Positions 53,641-64,000 of a stretch of 64,000 nucleotides of DNA are shown in pieces. How positions within the stretch are numbered: position 1 is the first letter of the stretch; the number at the start of each line of letters is the position of its first letter. Source of the stretch: Pomphorhynchus laevis (taxonomy: Eukaryota; Acanthocephala; Palaeacanthocephala; Echinorhynchida; Pomphorhynchidae); contig WNNJ02000878.1 in assembly GCA_012934845.2 (NCBI GenBank), forward strand, positions 1 to 64,000. Direction: 5' to 3'. The notes under the pieces are model-generated. The model searched no databases and was not told the DNA's origin. It was given only the letters and a program-made list of their open reading frames with translations. Both the position numbers and the translations under genes were made by a program.

Positions 53641-55320
53641 AATATTAATATACACAGCTTTAGCTCTGTTTGTTTAGCTTGTAAGTAATTTGGATTTGTA
53701 TTTTTTTAATTTTAAATCAGTCTTTATTCTACAGTTTGGTATCCCGATCATGAAGAGATAAGACAAATATGTAATAAATGTGTAAGAACAAAATGATAAT
53801 TTACCCACAAGCAATGCTAAACAGAAAGCTAATTTGATCAAAAAATTAAATTATTTTATATAATCCAAACAAAAAAAATGATTTAAGCTAATTAAATATC
53901 AAAACCTAAATCATGCCGAGAATGAATAGACAATATCAGTTGATAATGAAAAGTTAATTAAGTTAATAATCTAACGTAGCGAAAAATAATTAAAAAATGT
54001 AAAAATGTGATAGTAGATAAATAGTAGATAAAATGATTGGATATTGATGCAAAGTATTTTTAAATGATTTGAGCTATAAGCTTACTAGATTAGATAAATA
54101 ATTGATAACGATGATCAAATATTGTATTAAAACTAAGATTTATGCAAATAAATTAACACTATGTGAATAAGATTGAAATAATAAGGATTTTGTTAACAAT
54201 TAATAAGATTGAAATAATAATCTAAATAAATAATAGTTTATAATCAAAATAATATATAACGATGATTGAAAGTTGCATTTAAGACAAATCAAATGTTTTA
54301 GCTGATAAACATTAACATCATGCAGATAATATTGTAAATAATAGATAAAAAATATCGAAATTTGCAAGTAACACAAGTTTTATTCGATATAAATTAGCAT
54401 AAAGGAGATAAATAAAAAATAATCAAATGATCTAATGTTGTACTTTGGAAAAAAATATCTTTTATCTTTTTGTATTTTTTAAATACAAATTGCATGTAAG
54501 ACAAATAAAAAATTTTAATCTGATAAAAACTGGCATTATTTTTTCTGATTAAAAGTTGCTTGTAAATTAAAGATCGAAGGATAAAGTAACTTTTTAAACG
54601 AACAAAGCATGAAAGTCTTCAAACATTAATAGCTATAACCTTTCTTAAAGGCACTGAATTAAATATAAATGATTTGATTCAGTTCATTAAATTTAGAATT
54701 TTGAAGCAGGATTAATCAAAACATGGATAAAGATCAGAAATGCACACTTTGTGTCGTATTTTTCTGATGACGCTAGAAGTTGAAAAAATATAAATTGATT
54801 TGCTCCAGAATTACTAAAAATATTCAGAATTATTAAATTTTCCATTTAGTGAATATAAGTCAAAATTAATCAAGTTCGCTAAATAAAAGGTCTTTCTACC
54901 ATTTCTATTTTTAGAAAAAAGGCGTATATTTCTATAAAAATAAATTCTTATTTTATTGAAATAAAACAAGAATTTTTAATAATTTTTATAAATTAATTTT
55001 TATAAATAAATCAAATTATAAAATTCAAACAAATTTAATTACAAAACGCTACGATGAATAAAGATCCCTTAAAGACATGTTTATTTATATCAATTCTACT
55101 GTTTCGCAACTCTACAATATTATTTCAATACTAATTTTTAATTATATTAATTTTAATATATTAAATTTTAATTATACTAACTTGTCTAAAACAAATTTTG
55201 TTATAAAGCGCGACGCTGGATTAACATCCCTTAAAGACATTTGACGAATTGATTTAAATTTATATAAAGAATTGATGTTAATCCATTTCAATTGCTATCC
55301 ATTTCCTTAAATCTAGCAAA
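53641..55320. other. AT-rich sequence without recognised gene
   Basis: No long frame. Several loosely similar words (TAATAAGATTGAAATAATAA, GATAAATA) suggest old tandem decay at 53990-54420. A very degraded fold-back copy (TTTTTCTGATGACGCTAGAAG) lies near 54755. Confidence 0.4.
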
Positions 55321-55323
55321 TTT

Positions 55324-55449
55324 TAATTTATAGGAACCAAGGATTACCAAACAAGAAAAAGATGTAAAAATTGTCCTGATGATAACAGTTGTCATTTAAA
55401 AACTAAACTATCCTTGTAGTGTTTGATTTACCTTGGTTCTTATAAATTA
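55324..55449. repeat. Small inverted-repeat element (~126 bp)
   Basis: The ends are AATTTATAGGAACCAAGGAT and ATTTACCTTGGTTCTTATAA, 30-bp inverted repeats with a few mismatches, enclosing about 65 bp. The arrangement fits a miniature inverted-repeat transposon. TTAA/TTTAA-type sequence is found at both edges, but a target duplication is not certain. Confidence 0.65.
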
Positions 55450-55955
55450 AAAAGTTAATTCTTATGTTTTGCAACTTGAAAGTATTATATAATTTTAATA
55501 CTAATTTTTAATTATATTAATTAAACTGTTAATTATATTACTTAAGAATAATATAATGTAATTAAAAATGAATAAAATATTATTTATATTTTTGAGTAAA
55601 TAAATTTGCAAATAAATGTCACACCATAATTGAAGGTTTAATTTATAAATCGTTTAATAAATAAACATCATAATATATTTAAATAGAAATGGTAAAATTC
55701 TAGATTTCGTAATCAGCATGGAAAAATCATATCACCTAAGTGAGTATTTTTGCCATAAATTTAAAAATGTAAATATCTTAATCTTATCATTTTCTATAAT
55801 TCAGATTTTTTAACTTGCGATGCTTTAAAAAACAACTTTTATAAAATTATTAATAATATACCATTATATTTTTATGCCAATGTAAGTATCTTGGTATTAA
55901 ATCATAATCTCAAGATTGTCTATAATTAATATTTTAAAAACTCGAGAACTTTTAA
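55450..55955. other. AT-rich sequence without recognised gene
   Basis: Nothing coding or repeated was recognised. Confidence 0.35.
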
Positions 55956-56990
55956 AATTCTAAATTTTTATAAATTGATTAATAGATAATATATTATGTA
56001 TTTGAATAAATATTTGAGCTCATCTGGAGTAACTGCTATGCTATCAGATATTGGCACATACGTTTTAACCCTACATAGCAGGGGTGCTAAATACATATTT
56101 TTGATAGATATATTCTGATGTAATGTTATTATTTGGAGTAATATATTATTCTAACACAGATAATATTATTTACTATCAATTCATAAAAATTCATTTAAGA
56201 GTTTAAATTGTTTCTTTATAGTGCCATAGTTTAAAATATATATCTATTAAATTATTTAAATGATTTTGAAGAAAGCCAATATCGTTACATATTGTTACAA
56301 TTCTTAAAATTTCATTATTTAATGTATTATATTTTATATTATATGGTATGCATGAATGCTCATGCAAAAATATGTTTTTTGTAAATTTAAATATGTCATC
56401 TTTACGATATAACTCCTCTACCCAACATAGCAGCGGAACAAAATACATGCTAATGATGTATTTCCTTTGATGAAATTTGATTATCATTTAATGTATGGTA
56501 TTTTTTATTCCACACATGTGGTATACATAAATGCTTATGCAAAAATATTTTCCAAATTTAAATATGTCATAAAACAGAGTATATTATTTACTATCAATAA
56601 AAATTCACTCAAGAGTTTAAATTTATTCTTTATATTATTGTGTTGATTTATATATTTTACTATTTTCTGTTTGATTGTATTTTTATAGTAACATAGTTTA
56701 AAAGATGTATCCATTTAATTATTTAAAGGATTTTGAAGAAATTGAAATGATTTACATTAACGAAAAAACTAAGTCAATATGTCAGTAATAAATTGGTAAT
56801 CCGGTGTATTTTATTGTAATACAAAGTATATTATTTATTATCCATTCATAAAAGTTCATAAAATTCATATTATTTAAATGATTTTAAATAATTGAAACTC
56901 ATCTGGAATAACTGCTATGTTATCAGGTTTCGACCACTATTGATCAACACAATATAATAAGAGTGCTAAATATATGTTAATGATTAATAT
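55956..56990 (-). mobile_element. Chain of minus-strand PLE ends
   Basis: Read from high to low coordinates, the 3' end at 56890-56985 (hairpin remnants) is followed by C-terminal-domain pieces (56560-56760, 56480-56570). A 3' end at 56410-56475 (CCCAACATAGCAGCGG) is fused into the C-terminal domain at 56180-56410, whose 3' end lies at 56025-56130. The open frame 56203-56487 is a chimera of a 3' end and a C-terminal domain (KDDIFKFTKNIFLHEHSC). Confidence 0.65.
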
Positions 56991-57116
56991 ATAACTATAT
57001 TTTTATACCAAATAAAACTATACCATAATATTTTAATACCATTCTAATTTTAAAATTTTTATAAATATAAAAATTATATATAATAGTTGTGCACGGATGT
57101 GTTGAATAGATAACGG

Positions 57117-57526
57117 TCCAGAATTTCTTGCGAAATACGGCATTTATATATAATGGTGTTGGTTCTTAGACTGGACGTTGATTTACGATATCACTCACCA
57201 TGTCACTTCTAGACGACCACTTTAGCGTTGAAATAATGAAATAATCGTCAACACTCATCAGTAGAATAAACTACCTACTAATCGTTTCGGTTGCCTGTGT
57301 GATATTGTGAATAAAGGCGTTTCCGACACTTTGCTTAATTGACAGAGGCTTACGCTCTTTCCCAGATCGAATTGATATGCGGACCATCCTTAAACACTAG
57401 GCAGGAGTTGCTGCTGAATTGTCGCTGCACTCGTTTGATCCTTAATGGATACGGCATGTATAATAGTGCTGCACAAATGTGCTGACCATTTTCTATAAAT
57501 GCCACATTTCGTAAGAAATCCTGGAG
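57117..57526. repeat. Inverted-repeat element (~410 bp)
   Basis: The left end (CCAGAATTTCTTGCGAAATA, GGCATTTATATATAATGG) is complementary to the right end (CCATTTTCTATAAATGCC, ACATTTCGTAAGAAATCCTGG) over about 45 bp with several mismatches. The interior has no long frame. It is probably a non-autonomous DNA transposon. Confidence 0.6.
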
Positions 57527-57589
57527 ATAAGAAATCATAATAACTTAAGCTAATGTAGCTATAGAAATAACTTAATTACTTAACTTAAT

Positions 57590-57800
57590 TGAAAATAAAC
57601 AGTCTTTTAAGTCAGACGTGAAAGAACGACGATAACAGTATTTGATACCGTTTCGTCATCACTATGACTCATCAGTGCCATATCCCTCCCACTGCTGAAT
57701 GCAAAGGAGGACTAGCAGACGCCAGGAAACAAGTCATTTGCATGAGGTACTAGAACATCTCTAGTACCATCATAGAGAACTAAACCAGCACAGCAACTTA
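57590..57800. repeat. Partial copy of the 57890 element
   Basis: From AAGTCAGACGTGAAAGAACG to CTAAACCAGCACAGC it matches 57935-58130 at about 88%, but lacks the outer arms. Two related elements lie in tandem here. Confidence 0.7.
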
Positions 57801-57889
57801 ATCAAAAAGGATCTTTAGCAAAAGCAACGGCAAACACCAGCGCAGGTATTTTTTAATTATTATCTAATTTTTAATTATTATCTTATTAT

Positions 57890-58204
57890 CTCGAATGAGA
57901 GTGATACCATGTCGCGTGAATAATGTAAACAATCCTTTAAGCAAGACGCGAAAGAACGACGATAACAGTATTTGATATCGTATCATCATCACTATGACTC
58001 ATCAGTGCCAGATCCATCCCACTGCTGAATGCAAAGGAGGACTAGCAGACGCCAAGAAACAAGTCATGTGCACGTGGTACTGAAACACATCTAGTGCCAT
58101 CATAGAGTGCTAAACCAGCACTGTTGTTATCGTCATCTTTCGCGTCTGGTTTAAAAAGATTGTTTACATAATTCACGCGGAATGGTATCACTCTCGTTTG
58201 AGAA
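57890..58204. repeat. Inverted-repeat element (~315 bp)
   Basis: The left arm (GAGAGTGATACCATGTCGCG, AATGTAAACAATC, CGCGAAAGAACGACGATAAC) is mirrored by the right arm (GTTATCGTCATCTTTCGCG, GATTGTTTACATAATTC, GGTATCACTCTC). The arms are about 80 bp with scattered mismatches. The interior shares sequence with 57590-57800. It fits a fold-back or miniature transposon. A degenerate relative lies at 61250-61330. Confidence 0.7.
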
Positions 58205-60700
58205 TTAAAAATAACTTTATAATACTTGATTTTTATTGATACAATATACCACGTATTAGAACTAAAATAGTTCTAATTTAATTAATAATATATAAGTTCA
58301 TTAATAAAAGCTGATATGTTGTAATGTTTCGGCACCAATTTTTCAAAGGCCAAAAATTAAAAATAAAAGTTAAGATTAAATATACAATCAGTTCAGTAAC
58401 TAACTATTCGTAGCAATGCCAAAAGGAGTTCCAGCATCTGTAAGGAATTTATGTAATTGGGAAATTAATAGATAATATAAAGTTGTTTCTATGAACTGAT
58501 AGATAATTTATCTACGTAAAATTAATGCGAAATAACTTTTACGCAATCTAAATCTAGTTAATATACTTGTATAAAATACAAATAATGTGCGATAAAAATT
58601 TGGTTTGTTTAAATTGGTTTACTAACTTAATATTACATTTAGCTAAATGTATTTTACGTAAGTGGCAAATTGAAAAGAATTATATGATAACAAAAACTAT
58701 TCAGATGCATATAAATGCAAGTTATACAGAGTTACAGTAAAACTTTAAACCTTATTTCAACTTGAAATTAAAGCTTTGCCATAACACAAACACCTTATGT
58801 TGATAGATGCATTAATTTGTTTGTTAGAACTTGGAAAGTTCGCAAAAACATCACTTTACAATGGGTATAAAGATTATATTGGTTGTTTTTAAGAAAAACG
58901 ATTAATCGTGTATTTTTATTGTAATTAAAAAGTATGTAAATATTTAACTCGATAGTTCTAGACTTATTTTTTAATAGACGTTGTGATAAAAACGAACCAA
59001 AGTTATCTTCTCTGTCGAATATTTTGACAATTGTGTGTAAATAAAGTAATTTGATATGTCTTTTGAACATTCGTAATTATCATTATCCGTATATGATGAT
59101 GTCTGCGGCTTTCGCTGTTGATACAACCAATAACACCAGAAGGAAATTAAAATCTTTAGGAAATGGGATTTTCATTACACACGTTCACATACTGTTCTCT
59201 TATTATCCTCCTTTATGGAAAAGAGTAAATACAACGCACTTTTGCAATGTTGTTTCAATATAAATACGATTATTATCTAGATAAAATATAGGGTCACGTG
59301 CCAACATGTATTTTTATATTGCATTTTCGTGTTTCTTTTTCAACTCCGATGAGAATTTCTTCAATTAAGCGGTTAAGTTTGAAGGTAAATTGATAATTTT
59401 AATCATTTCCTCACTAATAGTGTTTTAAAGTTACTGGTATAAATGCTCAGTCATCACCAATTTAATGAATTTACCGGTAAAATATACGCATGAAAGAGAA
59501 AAATATAAAAAAATCATCACAAACTCAAAGTGAATTGAAATTTTTATATTTTAAAAATAATACTAATTAAAAATATTATACAAATTTAATGAAATATATC
59601 TTTTGCTGGTATAATTCTAATTGTTGGCATTTATTGATATTTTAATTAATAAGATACGACTTTTAAATTTTCTTGGAATTGTCGTAGCTTTAAATGATAT
59701 GAAAATTACTGCTTTCAAAATTTGTGCTGTAATAAATGTTTTTACGTATAAACCATTTTAATAAATACTTTATTTTTCTACAAATATTAATGGTCTTCTT
59801 TGTATATTAAACTAATAAAAAGAAAGCCCTTTTATTCAGCTAATTTAATTAATTTTGTGCATTTTCCCAATATATATAAAAATTAATAGTTCTGAATATT
59901 TTTTAACAAATAAAAATTGTATTCTTGTTCATTCAAATTAAAACAAATCATACAGAAAGAATAATTCATGCTGATATTTTTAAAGATATTTACTGGTGAA
60001 TAAACTAATAAATTAACTAAATTAATATTACAATAATTGTCAGCAGCTTAAAAAAAATTGTATTACGATTTTTAAATAGTATATGAAAAATATTATATGA
60101 TTTAATATTACATAATTTAATTTATGAATATATTAAATTTTATACTGAAGTTATCTTAATCATTGCGTTTGTCTAACTCTAGAAAAAATATTTATCCGAT
60201 CGCAAAGTTAAGAGAGCTAAAACACTTAAAATCAAACCTTAAAATGCTTTAAAATTACACTAAACCTTTGATTTAGTTATTTCCAAACTATATCATAATT
60301 ATTTCTTGCAAGCTAAACTTAAATAAAGGCACAATAAATGATTATATATTTATTATAATGTAATATGTAGATAATATTTGTATATTTACATTTAATATTA
60401 ATAATTACATAAATCAATTTTATGTAATTAAATTTAAATTAAATTAAAATTTACAGTTATTAATTATTTTTAGTAAAATTCATGCGATTTTCATAACGTA
60501 AAAAATATTTATGAAATAAATGATGACTTTAAATAAGCATAATAGGTTAAAATAGAATATAAATAGAGAAATATTTTACTCTGGTTAAAACAATAAAATA
60601 AACGAGAAATTTAAATTTAATACATTTTCGAATACAACTGAATTCCTAATTATTACAGGTCTTAATTGTAAAAAACAATGTCCGAAGTTTGTTAAAAGTT
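58205..60700. other. AT-rich sequence, no convincing gene
   Basis: A 70-codon frame at 59051-59263 (MMSAAFAVDTTNNTRRKLKS in its middle) is less A/T-driven than its surroundings but has no recognised domain. GCCAAAAGGAGTTCCAGCAT at about 58418 followed by CTGTAAGG looks like a tiny exon plus donor but cannot be supported further. The rest shows nothing. Confidence 0.35.
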
Positions 60701-60704
60701 TGTT

Positions 60705-61028
60705 CTAAGTTTGTTCAATGCCTATGTTTGTTCTAAGTTTGTAATTAAGATGTATTACTTCACTTTTAAATATCGTGATTGATTTTATTACATTACAGCA
60801 TTTACATCTGGCTCGAGAAGATTTATTGCATTGGTAATCGGTGAAGTTTAGGTTAGATTTATTAAAGCAGAACTTACGAGCTACTTTGTAAAATAGATTT
60901 GCCTTATTTATTTCACATTTGTCAAACCAATACCCCATATCCTTAGTGTATAATGATATAGTATTATCTATATCGCTAACGTTTATCATCCAATGCTTTA
61001 CAATATAATATATATAAACTTTTCGCAA
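60705..61028 (-). pseudogene. Cys-rich ORF, possibly PLE endonuclease linker
   Basis: The 107-residue frame starts MRKVYIYYIVKHWMINVSDI. Its C-terminal half is cysteine-rich: QCNKSSRARCKCCNVIKSIT, then IFKSEVIHLNYKLRTNI. In GIY-YIG-bearing PLEs a segment with RCKTC, spaced residues and a Y-x-I/L strand precedes the GIY-YIG domain, and this looks similar. The endonuclease itself is not seen. If right, this is a PLE lineage different from the endonuclease-lacking copies elsewhere. It could equally be an unrelated host remnant. Confidence 0.3.
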
Positions 61029-61239
61029 TTTTAAACTTTCTAACTTCCTGATACATATATATTTTTCCGTATCCTCGCTTTAAGATGGTCGCAGTCAATT
61101 TCTCTAGCTATCGTAAACGTATGATGAAATAATGTAATGTCTTGATGCCTCATTTATAAACTTAATTCTGAAGTTCAACTAATATCTTACATAAATATGT
61201 TTGGCAGATATTTCGAATTTAAGTTGGCTAGACGCCCAA

Positions 61240-61960
61240 CGAAGTAGATATGAACAATCCTTAAGACTGCAATTTCGTCATTATTACGAGTCATCAATAG
61301 CACATATTCCATATTGCTCGCTGTAGAGGATACCCATAGTGCAGTCAGATTATTATTAATCATAGTGCAGTCAAATTATTTATAATTTGGATAATATCCA
61401 AATTATATGATTTGAATAATAAATAATCAAATATCAGTATTATTAGAACCGGTACTAAATAAAGAAATCTATCCTCGGAAATTTGTAATATCATGTACAG
61501 ATTCAAACCAAATTATTATAATTTTTGAAGTTCTTTAATTGTGTGGGAGGGTCTAATTTTAAAGTTTTGTTGAAATTAATCTTTAAAATTTCAAATATAA
61601 CGTTATATACAAATTTATGAAAATATTTAACTTTATAATGGAAAATTTCAGAATATTTATGCAAACATTATTCCAATATGTATAATCAGAAACAGAAACA
61701 AGTCATACGTTAAGTTTATTTCGGTTTCTGATGATGCTAGCAGCATTCACTGAAATATAAATTTATTGATCCTAATCCAAAATTGAAATTTAAAAAGATG
61801 GATCATTTATTTTATATGTATAATAAAAATAAACATCATTTACGTATGTCACTATCAGAATGTTTCGTTAGTCTAAAGGCTGAATGAAATGTGCTTATTG
61901 GTCTTTTCAAGTAATTTGCTCAAGATAATCATGGCTAATAATAAAAATATTTAGATAATT
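61240..61960. other. AT-rich DNA with old repeat remnants
   Basis: 61250-61330 is a degenerate relative of the 57890 element (TCGTCATTATTACGAGTCAT). 61381-61407 is a perfect snap-back hairpin. 61700-61790 is a weak fold-back remnant (GGTTTCTGATGATGCTAGCAG). No gene. Confidence 0.45.
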
Positions 61961-62690
61961 TAGGTAACTAATAATTAAGGTAATAATTTGTAAATTATCT
62001 AAATTCCCTAATAATAAATGTGAAGATATTTGACTAGATATGAACGTTAAATCAACATCAATTAAAACTACTTTTAATTTATATTTTAAAGATAATATAT
62101 TTCAAGAAACATATTTTTGTTATAAATATTCCAAAAATATTTTAAATAATTTAAAAGATGCATATTTTAAATTAGGTAACTATGAAAATATCATAGTTAC
62201 CTATGAGAATAAGAATAAACACTCGGCATAAATGAGTCTATCCACGTTAATTAGATGAGGTTAGGGCCGTTTATGTGCGTAGTAGACAATCAATTTTTTA
62301 CGAATCTAATGAACGAATAAGAATTTTCAAACGTCTTTATAAAGCAGGGAAAATATCTAGTTCCATACGAATACTTGAAACATATTTGAAACTAACTTAC
62401 TATAAAGGTAAAATCAAACAGAAAATCGTGAAATATTTAAATCAACAAAATATTATGTAAAATAAATTTAAATTAGGTGAAACAATTTATCGATAAACAG
62501 TAAATAATAAATTTTAAATTTTTTATTTATTTATAATTAATATTCTGTGTTTTTAATTAAGCTATTACACTAGTTAATCAAATTTCATAAAAGAAAATAC
62601 AACATTGACCTGTATTTTGCCCGCTGCTATATTAGATCATGGAATATGATCTACATGGAATGTGCCATGTAATCTAGTAGCCTAGAGTTT
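61960..62690 (+). mobile_element. PLE C-terminal fragments and 3' end
   Basis: 62037-62175 encodes the start of the C-terminal domain (DMNVKSTSIKTTFNLYFKDN), 62360-62460 another C-terminal piece (LKLTYYKGKIKQKIVKYLNQ), and 62560-62690 a degenerate 3' end (CTAGTTAATCAAATTTC, GCCCGCTGCTATATTAG). Perfect short hairpins occur at 62173-62203 and 62631-62670, at points where the PLE sequence is lost. Confidence 0.65.
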
Positions 62691-63920
62691 TTCCTATCAA
62701 TCTCTAATTTTAAATATGACTCATCGTCTTATTTATTAATCAATTCATAAAAATTGTTTTTCTAGTATTACTTTATATAAATTTAAATTTAAGTTTTATT
62801 TTTAAAATATTAATTATTTTTTAATTATTTATATGTATTACCAAATAGTATTAATAAAAATATAATGTAATATAAATATAAATTAATGTTATTAATTTAT
62901 TCGTTATACATTATTGCTTTTACAATTAAAAAGGTTACCCGCATTATTTATTAATTTATTCTTTATTAATTTATTCATTATTTGTTATTTTATATATTAT
63001 TAATATATAATTGATTTAAAATCAATTAAATCAATTAATCAATTTATAAAAATTGAATTTTTCTTAAATTTTTAAAAATCTAAATGATATAACATCTTAA
63101 AATTAAAATAGTAATTATTTTATTAATATATATGTAGTAGTAAATACGTAGACTCAGTAAACTGATCTGATTGAGATGTTTAAAAAAATATTCAATAAAT
63201 TATTAACCAATAAAATATGATTTATCTGAAATCCATAATCGTTTAGTTAATAAACTATATCAGAAACCAAATTTTTACTGAAGATATAGTATTTAATAAT
63301 TTATTACGAATAGTTTGAAGATTTCTACTTAATCCTTTGGATTAGTAATGAACAAAAACTTTATCAATCAATAAAAATTAATTTTTGAAATTCTTACTTT
63401 ATATAAATCGAAATTATATTAAATCTTAAGATTAAATTATTGTTATTTAATTATTTGTGCATCGTACAAAATACGTAGACTAAGTTAATTGATCTGATTC
63501 TTAATTAAACATTTTTGAACCAAATGATAAGTTGTACAACATTTTTATAATTAAAAAATATTAGTTTTTTTAATTTGTATATGCTTATTTTTATATTAGA
63601 CAAGCTACATTTGTACATAAACTCTAGTTCTATATAAAAAAGAATATTTAAAATTATAACAGTGATTTGTAGGCACGGAATTTATAACTTGTTGATTTCA
63701 ACAGCGATATAATATCATAAAGAATTCTATTTGTAAAATATTTTTAAGTAGTATCAAGAATGCGTTCTTGCAAATAATCAATTATTTAACTATAACGAAT
63801 TATTAGAGCAGAATCAATATATTTAAAATTATAGCAGTGATAATTTAAAATTATCAGAATATTTAAAATAATAACAGTGATTTGTAGGAACGGATTTTAT
63901 AAATTGTGAATTTCAACAGC
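62691..63920. other. AT-rich PLE-flank repeats
   Basis: Two related blocks (63130-63200 and 63460-63520) share TACGTAGACT...TTAA/AACTGATCTGATT with other PLE 3' flanks. The pair AAAATTATAACAGTGATTTGTAGG and TCAACAGCGATAT (63650-63710 and 63860-63925) is another direct repeat. No gene. Confidence 0.45.
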
Positions 63921-63924
63921 GATA

Positions 63925-64000
63925 TGTTGGAGCTGGATTAAAAAAAGAGTACATTTTTTGATATTTCGGTAACTTCTGTTAGCATCCTCAGAAAACTACT
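63925..64000 (+). repeat. Fold-back element half at window edge
   Basis: GTTGGAGCTGGATTAAAAAA, TTTTTTGATATTTCGGTAAC and TCTGTTAGCATCCTCAGAAA match the start of the satellite-1 monomer. The copy is cut by the window end. Confidence 0.6.

Noticed and set aside
59051-59263. 70-residue ORF
   Set aside because: No recognised domain and no usable splice sites; kept only as a note in the region description.
1-64000. tRNA or rRNA genes
   Set aside because: No cloverleaf with a GTTCGAATC-like T arm plus a box A was found by eye; a covariance search was not possible.

Overview
This is a very AT-rich animal nuclear window, most likely from an arthropod (probably an insect; this is an inference). The evidence is spliced host exons with short introns, an intron-free animal-type glycosyltransferase, apurinic-endonuclease LINEs with zinc-knuckle ORF1, many Penelope-like retroelement (PLE) fragments, tandem satellites and short inverted-repeat elements. 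There are no operons, bacterial genes or CRISPR arrays. Most of the window is a mobile-element graveyard around a few host exons.

Layout. 1-1075: minus-strand PLE fragment. 1377-5147: the last three coding exons of a host gene resembling the FUBP/PSI RNA-binding family; they join in phase and end in a Q/P-rich tail. Two decayed copies of its middle exon lie at 3384-3500 and 5548-5665. 5700-14460: PLE pieces, including a 956-bp tandem duplication, a fragment of an R2-like endonuclease domain (8.5-8.9 kb) and a candidate 141-bp host exon on the minus strand (9040-9180). 14.5-16.6 kb: little recognisable. 17.0-25.9 kb: three related LINEs; the central one (A, 18174-22097, minus) has both ORFs open and a 12-bp target-site duplication and separates two older head-to-head copies. 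25.9-30.4 kb: part of a large inverted duplication, then the best-preserved PLE reverse transcriptase and a chain of PLE 3' ends.

31.3-35.7 kb: a satellite with alternating ~174/187-bp monomers and a 721-bp higher-order repeat, whose monomer also occurs as a dispersed fold-back element. 36.8-39.6 kb: a LINE fragment and a long reverse transcriptase element with an R2-like zinc/endonuclease tail. 40456-41439: a complete single-exon GT7-family (beta-1,4-galactosyl/N-acetylgalactosaminyltransferase) gene. 42.06-43.34 kb: a ~130-bp satellite interrupted by LINE copy C (43.34-47.19 kb), with satellite resuming beyond it. 48-53.6 kb: PLE 3' ends, the other arm of the inverted duplication and LINE copies G, F' and D. 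53.6-64 kb: AT-rich DNA with three small inverted-repeat elements, PLE remnants and a last partial fold-back element at the window edge.

The two clear host genes are not functionally linked. The most notable signals are a covarying hairpin near PLE 3' ends, recurrent perfect snap-back palindromes at fragment breaks, LINE copies with near-identical ORFs but unrelated 3' UTR interiors, and decayed duplicates of a host exon. All family names come from motif recognition by eye; no search was run.
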